From an uncultured Prevotella sp. (GTDB lineage Bacteria; Bacteroidota; Bacteroidia; Bacteroidales; Bacteroidaceae), in NCBI GenBank assembly GCA_947169185.1, contig CAMVOS010000008.1, positions 1 through 64,000 of the forward strand: a stretch of 64,000 nucleotides of DNA. The letters run 5' to 3'. This document shows positions 1 to 7,469 of this stretch, piece after piece. A program made the translations under genes and the position numbers. The first letter of the stretch is position 1. Every line of letters begins with the position of its first letter. The notes below the pieces were generated by a model, which did no database searches, was not told the origin of the DNA, and saw nothing but the letters and a program-made list of their open reading frames with translations.

Positions 1-86
1 CGACATGAAGAAGGGCGCCGTCAGCCATGAGGAGTGGCTGGCGTCAAAGAAGAAGACCACGGATTCCACGGATTAAACGGATTAGC

Positions 87-296
87 ATGAACACGAAAGC
101 GTTTGAAATCAGGGCCTATTACAAGTCTGAGCTGGCGATGCTGTACTTTCCGGACATGACGAGGCGCGGTGCCGTCCGTCGGTTGAACAACTGGCTGAAG
201 ATTAACCCGAGGCTCGCTGATCTTGCCGATGCCAACGACTTCACGCCAGTCCAGGTGGCGCTCATTGTCAGCGAGGTCGGCGAGCCATACCGGTAG
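87..296 (+). CDS. DUF4248-like protein
   Basis: MNTKAFEIRAYYKSELAMLYFPDMTRRGAVRRLNNWL resembles the DUF4248 family of Bacteroidales mobile/cassette regions; internal ATG at 87 preferred over the track start at 27. Confidence 0.75.
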   Translation: MNTKAFEIRAYYKSELAMLYFPDMTRRGAVRRLNNWLKINPRLADLADANDFTPVQVALIVSEVGEPYR

Positions 297-352
297 ATGC
301 AAATTCTGACTCATAAGCCCTGCGTTGACGGTTAACAAAAACCGTGAAAACC

Positions 353-475
353 CTTTTCTCAGGTCGAGACTTCGTCTCTTATGCTGTGTCTGCATCCTTT
401 GCCCCATAAGCGAGCTTATGGTCAAAGCCTGCAGGCACAGCATCAGTCCCTATGGGGACAACAACCTGAGAAAAG
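353..475. other. Cloverleaf-foldable structured element 1 (123 nt)
   Basis: Closing stem CTTTTCTCAGG(353-363)/CCTGAGAAAAG(465-475); hairpin GAGAC-TTC-GTCTC (366-378); long arm ATGCTGTGtcTGCA.../...TGCAggCACAGCAT (381-443) with inner CTTTG..CCATAAG/CTTATGG..CAAAG; hairpin GTCCC-TATG-GGGAC (446-459). Confidence 0.7.
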
Positions 476-529
476 AAAAACCCGCTTACGCTTCAAAAAA
501 CCCATGTGGACCGTAGTGATGGTATTTTC

Positions 530-967
530 CTAAAAAGCAGTGATGGTTTTGGTATTTGCATCGTAATAGTATTTCTCACACTGATCCTTCACAGGCGCAA
601 AATTGAATAATATACCTATAGGCGTGTTTGTCAGACGCATATAATTCCATAGTTGTTGCCGTTGTTCAACTCCCAGCGCGGTGATTGCTTTACATTCCAC
701 TGCCACATTCCCCTTACAAAGAAAATCCATAAAGTGCTTGTGCTCCAGAAGACGCCCATGATAGGAAACCTGAAAATAATATTCTTTTACACAGGGGACC
801 TGTTTCTCTTCAAACGACATCTTGAGAGCCTCCTGATACACGTATTCGTTCAGCCAAGGCCCTAATTCCCTATGGACCTCCTGACAGCATCCTATGATGT
901 CGTAAACATATGATTTCAACTCTGTTATGAATTCTTTGTTATGGTCTGAGTTCGCAACTATTTTCAT
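530..967 (-). CDS. GxxExxY family protein (PD-(D/E)XK nuclease-like)
   Basis: HRELGPWLNEYVYQEAL ... VAVECKAITALGVEQRQQLWNYMRLTNTPIGILFNF matches the GxxExxY motif and core; start at MKIVANSD (967) rather than 1147. Confidence 0.85.
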   Translation of the reverse strand: MKIVANSDHNKEFITELKSYVYDIIGCCQEVHRELGPWLNEYVYQEALKMSFEEKQVPCVKEYYFQVSYHGRLLEHKHFMDFLCKGNVAVECKAITALGVEQRQQLWNYMRLTNTPIGILFNFAPVKDQCEKYYYDANTKTITAF

Positions 968-1039
968 TCTTGTCTTTTTTTGTAAAACGGAATAAGAATC
1001 CCGTTTATTGCGCTCTGCCCTCGGTTTTTCTCTGTTTTT

Positions 1040-1162
1040 CTGAGCTGTGCTGCATAGCCGTAGGCTGTTATAAGTTATCGGGCATGGACTGCTAAGCTTG
1101 CTTAAGCAGAACTTGTCCGATGGCTTAGAACAAATGCTGAAAAGCATTGCAGCACAACTCAG
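1040..1162. other. Cloverleaf-foldable structured element 2 (123 nt)
   Basis: Closing stem CTGAGcTGTGCTGCA(1040-1054)/TGCAGCACAaCTCAG(1148-1162); hairpin AGCC-GTA-GGCT (1056-1066); long arm ATCGGGCA(1077-1084)/TGTCCGAT(1114-1121) with CTGCTAAGC/GCTTAAGCAG; hairpin ATGCT-GAAA-AGCAT (1134-1147). Confidence 0.7.
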
Positions 1163-1465
1163 GGTTTTATAGGTTTTCTTTTATCATCCTGCAAATTTGT
1201 GCAACTTTTGGTCATTTTGTGCAACATTCGACCATGAACGACCACGAACGTCCACTTGGCAAAACGGAATGTCGTAATTTTGCATTTGAAAATGCGAGAA
1301 CAGGCGGCGCCTCAGCAAAGAGCAAGCTCTCTGCATTCGGCTTGCACTGTCCTTGCACATGGAAATCGGGACGCGGAACGAGTAGTGCGCAATACTCCGA
1401 AAGTATTCCCGAATAGTCCGAAAGTATCTAATTTTAATGTTTAATTTTTAATTTATTTTACGATT

Positions 1466-2089
1466 ATGTTGGAACTTAATTTGACAAAGAACACTAACGA
1501 CCAGCTGCCCGGCACACTGGGCAAGTACTACGCCCGCGTCGAGTACAAGGACACCATGGGCATCGACAAGCTGGCCAAGCACATGCACCAGCACAACGCC
1601 GTATGGTCGCGCGGTCTGGTAGTCGGTCTGCTCACCGACCTCACGGACTGCATCAAGGAACTGGCCCTGCAGGGCTACGTGGTGAAGATTGACGACCTCG
1701 GCCTGTTCAAGGCCACCGTCGAGGCCAACGGTCTGACGCTGCAGCAGGGCGCCAAGGTCACCGCCGGACGCGGCGTCCAGCGCAAGGACGAGGAGCTGCA
1801 GGCCGACATCAGCAAGCAGCAGTTTGCCATCAAGAACGTCAAGCTGCTCGTGCAGGCCACCGGCGAGACCACCATCGACTCGATGAACGGCGACGCACAG
1901 ACCACCTTCACGTCGAAGGCCAAGGCCCTCGTGCTGAGTCTGACGGGAAGTAACGAAAACGAAAACGAAAACCAAAACACTGGCGGTAACTCCGGCAACA
2001 GCGGTGGTAACACTGGCGGTAATACCGGTGGCGACACGGGCGGTAACACTGGAGGCACTACCGGTGGCGGTGAGGAAGGCGGAATGTAA
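1466..2089 (+). CDS. HU-like (HU-HIG) DNA-binding protein with Gly/Asn/Thr repeat tail
   Basis: N-terminal HU-HIG-like domain typical of Bacteroidales; C-terminus NENENENQNTGGNSGNSGGNTGGNTGGDTGGNTGGTTGGGEEGGM. Confidence 0.85.
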   Translation: MLELNLTKNTNDQLPGTLGKYYARVEYKDTMGIDKLAKHMHQHNAVWSRGLVVGLLTDLTDCIKELALQGYVVKIDDLGLFKATVEANGLTLQQGAKVTAGRGVQRKDEELQADISKQQFAIKNVKLLVQATGETTIDSMNGDAQTTFTSKAKALVLSLTGSNENENENQNTGGNSGNSGGNTGGNTGGDTGGNTGGTTGGGEEGGM

Positions 2090-2143
2090 GGAGATGATAG
2101 ATGAAAAATGAAAAATTAAAGATTAGGATGAAAGAATTATTAG

Positions 2144-2257
2144 ATGAAATGGGAAACTTGGAAGACCATTATTCAGGTCATCGTAAGCATTCTGACGGCG
2201 GCACTGACCGCACTGGGCACCACGTCGTGCATGGGCCATGGCCCAATCTACATGTAA
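2144..2257 (+). CDS. Smalltalk protein (37 aa), not in the ORF track
   Basis: Direct translation MKWETWKTIIQVIVSILTAALTALGTTSCMGHGPIYM*; the small TM peptide typically found downstream of HU-HIG genes. Confidence 0.85.
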   Translation: MKWETWKTIIQVIVSILTAALTALGTTSCMGHGPIYM

Positions 2258-2277
2258 GACGTAAGAAGTGAAAAAGG

Positions 2278-2312
2278 GCAGTTTGCACAAGTTGCAGACT
2301 GCTTTTTTTTTT
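2278..2312 (+). terminator. Rho-independent terminator after smalltalk gene
   Basis: GCAGTTTGCA-caagt-TGCAGACTGC followed by T10. Confidence 0.75.
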
Positions 2313-2376
2313 GAACACAAAAAAAAACCGCCAGATTCACATCTGACGGTCGATTCTCTCAATTAGAGTTCGTAAA

Positions 2377-2547
2377 TTACTTAACGCTGTCAGCAGCAAC
2401 TGTATCAGCAGCAGCAGTGTCAGCAGCAGCGGTATCAACAACTGCGATAGAATCAGAATCAACGGCCTCAGCCTGCTGAGTCTTGTTACCACAAGAAGCG
2501 AAAGAAATAGCTGCAACAGCTACGAACATCAAAACTAACTTTTTCAT
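2377..2547 (-). CDS. Small lipoprotein with Asp/Thr/Ala-rich repeat tail (56 aa), not in the ORF track
   Basis: Translation MKKLVLMFVAVAAISFASCGNKTQQAEAVDSDSIAVVDTAAADTAAADTVAADSVK*; lipobox SFASC. Confidence 0.8.
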   Translation of the reverse strand: MKKLVLMFVAVAAISFASCGNKTQQAEAVDSDSIAVVDTAAADTAAADTVAADSVK

Positions 2548-2826
2548 TTTTTCTAAGCTTTTTAAATCTGTAAAACAATCATTTGTTTATTAAAACGCTG
2601 CAAAGGTACGCATTTTTTTAATACGACGTATCATTTTTTTTGTTTTTTTTTAGGTCTTTTTTGTAACTTTTTAGCAAAGCGCTGAAAATCAACAACTTGC
2701 AAAATGTTAAATTTCGTGTATTTTTTACCCTTTCAAGAATAATTGCAAAAAAATGGCGAAAAGTGCGTTTTTTTGCGTACCTTTGTGCCCGTAAACAATA
2801 CACCTTATTATATATATAAGAAACGC

Positions 2827-4173
2827 ATGATAGATACGTCAGCCTTTCAAGGCAAAAAAGCGAAATATTACACGGTGGGATGTAAGTTGAACTTCTCGGA
2901 GACATCGACATTTGGCAAGATGCTGAGCGAGATGGGTGTTGTTGAGGCCACCAAGGACGAGCAGGCGGACATTTGTCTGATCAATACCTGCGCGGTGACG
3001 GACGTGGCCGACCATAAGTGTCGTCAGGTCATCCACCGGCTGGTGCGCGAGAATCCTGGGGCCTTCGTCGTGGTGACGGGCTGCTATGCGCAGCTGCAAC
3101 CTATTAGAATCAGTAAGATGGAGGGTGTGGACTTGGTGCTGGGTTCGAACGAGAAGGCGAACCTCATCCAGTTCCTTTCAGAGCGTTTTGTGAATCGCGA
3201 TAATACCGCGTTATACAGAACATACAAAACTGAGAAGACGAAGGACATCAAGACGTTTGCGCCCAGCTGTTCGCGAGGCAACAGGACGCGTTATTTCTTG
3301 AAGGTTCAGGACGGCTGCGACTACTTCTGCACCTACTGTACCATACCATTCGCCCGCGGTTTCAGTCGTAACCCGCCGATAGCATCGCTGGTGGCGCAGG
3401 CCGAGGAGGCTGCGCGCGAAGGTGGCAAGGAGATTGTGCTGACGGGCGTGAACATCGGTGACTTTGGCAAGACGACGGGCGAGAAGTTCATAGACCTGGT
3501 GAAGGCGCTGGATGGCGTAGAGGGTGTGCAGCGCTACCGTATCAGCTCGTTGGAACCCGACTTGCTGAGCGACGAGCTGATAGACTACTGTGCGCAGAGT
3601 CGTGCCTTCATGCCGCACTACCATATTCCGCTGCAGAGTGGCAGCGATACGGTGCTGAAGCTGATGCACCGCCATTACGACTGCCAGCTGTTTGCCGACA
3701 AGATACGACATATCAAGGCGGTGATGCCCGATGCGTTTATCGGTGTCGACGTGATGGTGGGCTGTCGTGGCGAGACGCCTGAATGTTTCGAGGAGACCTA
3801 CGACTTACTGTCCGGACTGGACGTGACGCAGCTGCACGTGTTCCCATACAGTGAGCGTCCGGGCACGTTGGCACTCGACATTCCTTACAGGGTCGGCGAG
3901 AAAGACAAGAAGGAGCGCAGTCGCAGGTTGCTGGAACTGTCAGACCAGAAGACGCACGCCTTCTACGAGCGGCATATCGGACAGGAGGCTGAGGTGCTGT
4001 TCGAGAAGTCGACAGAAGGACGTGCCATGCATGGTTTTACAAAGAACTATGTGCGTGTAGAACTGTCGCCTGCTGAAGCGAATGATGAATACGACAATCA
4101 GCTGATAAAGTGTACGTTAGGCGACTTTAACTATAGAAAAACGGCGTTGAAGGTTGAGAAAATGAGAACATGA
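2827..4173 (+). CDS. mtaB: tRNA (N6-threonylcarbamoyladenosine(37)-C2)-methylthiotransferase MtaB
   Basis: MTTase/radical-SAM fold: YYTVGCKLNFSE, CDYFCTYCTIPFARG, TRAM-like C-terminus; start MIDTSAFQG at 2827. Confidence 0.9.
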   Translation: MIDTSAFQGKKAKYYTVGCKLNFSETSTFGKMLSEMGVVEATKDEQADICLINTCAVTDVADHKCRQVIHRLVRENPGAFVVVTGCYAQLQPIRISKMEGVDLVLGSNEKANLIQFLSERFVNRDNTALYRTYKTEKTKDIKTFAPSCSRGNRTRYFLKVQDGCDYFCTYCTIPFARGFSRNPPIASLVAQAEEAAREGGKEIVLTGVNIGDFGKTTGEKFIDLVKALDGVEGVQRYRISSLEPDLLSDELIDYCAQSRAFMPHYHIPLQSGSDTVLKLMHRHYDCQLFADKIRHIKAVMPDAFIGVDVMVGCRGETPECFEETYDLLSGLDVTQLHVFPYSERPGTLALDIPYRVGEKDKKERSRRLLELSDQKTHAFYERHIGQEAEVLFEKSTEGRAMHGFTKNYVRVELSPAEANDEYDNQLIKCTLGDFNYRKTALKVEKMRT

Positions 4174-4177
4174 GAAG

Positions 4178-5197
4178 ATGGATAAAGTAGCTATCGTCAT
4201 ACTGAACTGGAACGGGGCCAAGATGCTGCGCCAGTATCTGCCCACGGTGCTGAACTACTCGCGCGACGAGGCCACGGTCTATGTGGCCGACAATGCCTCG
4301 ACGGACGATTCACTCGACCTGTTGCGTCGTGAGTTCCCGGAGTGTAAACTCATCGTGCTGGACAAGAACTGGGGATTTGCCGAGGGCTATAACAAGGCGC
4401 TCAAGCAGATTGAAGCCGAATACTACCTGTTGCTGAACTCGGACATCGAGGTGACGCACCACTGGCTGACACCGCTGACGGAATTTATGGACGTGCATCC
4501 GGAGGTGGCGGCATGCCAGCCTAAGCTGCTCTCCATCTATAACAAGGATCAGTTCGAGTATGCGGGGGCGAGTGGGGGATACCTGGACCGCTATGGTTAC
4601 CCCTTCTGTCGCGGACGCATCTTCGAGACCGTCGAGGACGACAACGGCCAGTATGACTATGCGACGGAGATACTGTGGGCCACAGGTGCTGCGCTGATGA
4701 TTCGTTCGAAAGACTATTGGGACTGTGGCGGACTGGACGGTCGTTTCTTTGCCCATAACGAGGAGATAGACCTGTGCTGGCGCCTGCGCATCCGTGGTCG
4801 TAAGCTCTACTGTCTGCCTGAATCGTACGTCTATCATGTCGGTGGCGGCACGTTGCCCAAGTCGAACCCGATGAAGACCTTCCTGAACTTCCGCAATAAT
4901 CTGACGATGCTCTACAAGTGTCTGCCCGACGAGGAGTTGCAGCACGTCATGCGCTGGCGGTGGGTGCTGGACTATCTGGCAGCGTGGGAGATGCTGATAC
5001 TGAAGCGTAACATGGGCGACTTCAAGGCCATCTTCAAGGCCCGTCGCGCTTTTAAGCGCTGGCGTCACGACTTCGACGAAGACCGTCGCCAGATACAGGC
5101 TTCGCGTCAGGAAAAAGAAATACCAGAGCAACGACGCTTCTCATTGCTCTGGCAGTATTATGCGAAAGGCCGCAAAACCTTTAGTCGTCTACCTTGA
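4178..5197 (+). CDS. Family 2 glycosyltransferase
   Basis: VAIVILNWNGAKMLRQYLPTVLNYS...ADNASTDDS, NEEIDLCWRLRIRG. Confidence 0.9.
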   Translation: MDKVAIVILNWNGAKMLRQYLPTVLNYSRDEATVYVADNASTDDSLDLLRREFPECKLIVLDKNWGFAEGYNKALKQIEAEYYLLLNSDIEVTHHWLTPLTEFMDVHPEVAACQPKLLSIYNKDQFEYAGASGGYLDRYGYPFCRGRIFETVEDDNGQYDYATEILWATGAALMIRSKDYWDCGGLDGRFFAHNEEIDLCWRLRIRGRKLYCLPESYVYHVGGGTLPKSNPMKTFLNFRNNLTMLYKCLPDEELQHVMRWRWVLDYLAAWEMLILKRNMGDFKAIFKARRAFKRWRHDFDEDRRQIQASRQEKEIPEQRRFSLLWQYYAKGRKTFSRLP

Positions 5198-6473
5198 CGA
5201 CCACTGGCTTTTCTACTTCCTTGCACCAAGCTTTCAGGTAGTCGAACCACTCTTTGGCCGTGTGATAGCCGAACGACTCGTTGGCTGACGTATAGGTCAC
5301 CTTATACGCCATCTGACGGCCATTGACCTTCAGCACTAAGGCGTAATTGTCCTTGTTGGCTGGCTCTTCGCTGACAACATTCTGTTGTGGCACCAAAACG
5401 GCCAGTCCTACCGTTTCGCGTTTCCAATTGAGCGTGTCGGTAGAGGGGTAGTCGGTGCCCCAGCAGGCGCGCAGACCCTTCTTGTTGCTGAACTCCTCAG
5501 AACCTTTGACGTTGATGATACCCGTCGAGAAACGATAGTCGCTGACGTCCTTGTTGAACAGCACGTCAACGTCCGTATCACGATGGCCGGCATACTGTGT
5601 GTAGCGCAGGGTCATATTAAGAGGTGAGAGGTGAGAGGTGAGAGGTGAGAGATTACCTTTCGGTGCCAACCAGCCTTTGTCGATGACCTCGACGATGGTA
5701 CGTAGCGGTCCGTACGAGATGATGCGCTGGGTACGTGTGGCAACGGGTTCCACGAGTGTGGGCTTCTGACCGTCCCATCCGCGGAAGGCCCCCAGTCCAA
5801 ACGTCTGACCAACCCACAGCACGTCGTCGCCATAGCCCCGCTTCTTTTGGTCTGCATCTGTATAGAACTGCGTCTCCTTCAGTTCGAGCTGCTTGGTGAA
5901 CTTGCCATAGAGGTCCAATGTCTGACGGGCATCGAAGTAGATGCGGATGCCGTTGAGCTCGCTCTCGAAGTCGACGCCGTGGTGATGCTGGATGTTATAC
6001 GTGTAGGCCGCATCGCCGCGTGCGGTAATCGATTCAATGTAGTTGTTCTGCTGGTTCTTCTTCAGCTTCTTGTCCTTGGTGTTGCTCAGCACCATCTCGG
6101 CAAAGACGCGAGCAGGGTAGGGACGTGGCTCGCCTTCGTCCATGAGCGTGACGGTGAACTGCTGCTTCTCCTTCTTGTCGATATTGGTCAGGAAGCAGAG
6201 CTCGTCGAAGGTGTCGTTCTTGTCGAGGTCGTCCAGCTGACAGGGCACTTCCTGTCCGTTCAGCGTGACCAGAGCAGAGCGCACCTCGCCATACGATGAC
6301 AGATTAATAACAATAGGTACGTCCGTACGCGCGATATTCATGGGATTGCTGACGGTGACGGTAATGGTTTTGCTGGCTGAAGCCGTTGCGGTCAGCATCG
6401 ACAGCAAGAAAAGTGCTATTGCTTGTTTCATATTCAACTTTTTAGTAGTTTTGAGTATGCAAATTTCACACAA
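5181..6473 (-). CDS. DUF4861-like exported protein (contains an in-frame heptamer-repeat insertion)
   Basis: Signal peptide MKQAIALFLLSMLTATASA; DUF4861-like sequence; LSPLTSHLSPLN segment encoded by (GAGGTGA)n on the + strand. Confidence 0.75.
   Translation of the reverse strand: MCEICILKTTKKLNMKQAIALFLLSMLTATASASKTITVTVSNPMNIARTDVPIVINLSSYGEVRSALVTLNGQEVPCQLDDLDKNDTFDELCFLTNIDKKEKQQFTVTLMDEGEPRPYPARVFAEMVLSNTKDKKLKKNQQNNYIESITARGDAAYTYNIQHHHGVDFESELNGIRIYFDARQTLDLYGKFTKQLELKETQFYTDADQKKRGYGDDVLWVGQTFGLGAFRGWDGQKPTLVEPVATRTQRIISYGPLRTIVEVIDKGWLAPKGNLSPLTSHLSPLNMTLRYTQYAGHRDTDVDVLFNKDVSDYRFSTGIINVKGSEEFSNKKGLRACWGTDYPSTDTLNWKRETVGLAVLVPQQNVVSEEPANKDNYALVLKVNGRQMAYKVTYTSANESFGYHTAKEWFDYLKAWCKEVEKPVVVKVDD
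5621..5652. repeat. Heptamer tandem repeat (GAGGTGA)n inside the DUF4861 gene
   Basis: gaggtga x4 + gagatta. Confidence 0.9.
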
Positions 6474-6602
6474 ATAAACGAAAAAGGGGGTAATGATGCA
6501 CTTTTTTTTATCTTTTTTAGGTTAAAATTTGGATTTTAAAATATTTTTTAGTAATTTTGCATCGGATTTTAACATATATAAGCTATTTAATACAATACGT
6601 TA

Positions 6603-7400
6603 GTGCGCAAGACATACGGAATATTGTTTTTCATGATGCTGTTGTGCTTTGGATGCCAGTGGCAACTGAAGCCCAACGATGATGATGGCCCTGCCAACAT
6701 CAGTATTGCGCGCTACGACCGTATTGAGAGCTTATACCTGACGACAGGCGACTATTCTGCCCTGCAACAGATGAATACATATTTCCCCATGCAGACGCGT
6801 ACGCTGATAGAGGATGTGCTGCATATCGGTAAGGTGGACGATCCGGAGACCAACAGCCGATTCCTGCACTTCTTCCAGGACTCCACACTTCAGCGTATGC
6901 TGATTGACGTGCAGCAGCAGTATGCGGACATGGATGACGTCAACGAGGAGCTGGCATCTGCCTTCGAGCGTCTGCAGGACGAGATGCCTGGCCTTGACAT
7001 TCCACACATCTATGCGCAGATAGGGTCCTTCGACCAGAGCATCATTGTGGCTGACGGGGCGTTGGGCATCAGTCTTGACAAGTATCTGGGCGCTGACTAT
7101 CCTTTCTACCAGCAGAACTACAGTGACGACCAGCGTCGTGTGATGGAGCGTTCGATGATAGTGCCTGACTGTCTGGGCTTCTATCTGCTCAGCTTCTATC
7201 CTATGCCTCGCGACATGGTGGGTTCGCAGGAAGGCCGCGACCAGCACATGAGCAAGATACAATGGGTGGTCAACGAGGTGACAGGCCGTCGGGTGTTTGA
7301 CAATGACCTGATTGCAGCTGTCGATCATTATATGAAAAACAACAAAGACAAGAGCTTTGACGATATGTTGCGTAGTGGCAGCAAAACAATTTTTAAATAA
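6603..7400 (+). CDS. gldB: Gliding motility lipoprotein GldB-like
   Basis: Lipoprotein signal LLCFGC; GldB-like sequence (ALGISLDKYLGADYPFY; GTG start). Confidence 0.8.
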   Translation: MRKTYGILFFMMLLCFGCQWQLKPNDDDGPANISIARYDRIESLYLTTGDYSALQQMNTYFPMQTRTLIEDVLHIGKVDDPETNSRFLHFFQDSTLQRMLIDVQQQYADMDDVNEELASAFERLQDEMPGLDIPHIYAQIGSFDQSIIVADGALGISLDKYLGADYPFYQQNYSDDQRRVMERSMIVPDCLGFYLLSFYPMPRDMVGSQEGRDQHMSKIQWVVNEVTGRRVFDNDLIAAVDHYMKNNKDKSFDDMLRSGSKTIFK

Positions 7401-7416
7401 AAAATAACTTTTCCGT

Positions 7417-7448
7417 TTTGGGTTTTTCAGCGCTAATTTGTAACTTTG
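7417..7448 (+). promoter_or_regulatory. Bacteroidetes-type promoter for dnaB
   Basis: TTTG (7417-7420), N20, TAACTTTG (7441-7448), i.e. TTTG/TAnnTTTG consensus, 22 nt upstream of the dnaB ATG. Confidence 0.7.
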
Positions 7449-7469
7449 TAGCCCGAAAACGAAAAAGCT

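Noticed and set aside
1448-1975. 175-aa minus-strand ORF
   Set aside because: Antisense to the HU-HIG gene.
2393-2440. CAG/CAGCAG trinucleotide repeat
   Set aside because: Explained by the Ala/Asp/Thr-rich tail of the small lipoprotein at 2377-2547.
4310-5131. 273-aa minus-strand ORF
   Set aside because: Antisense shadow of the glycosyltransferase gene.
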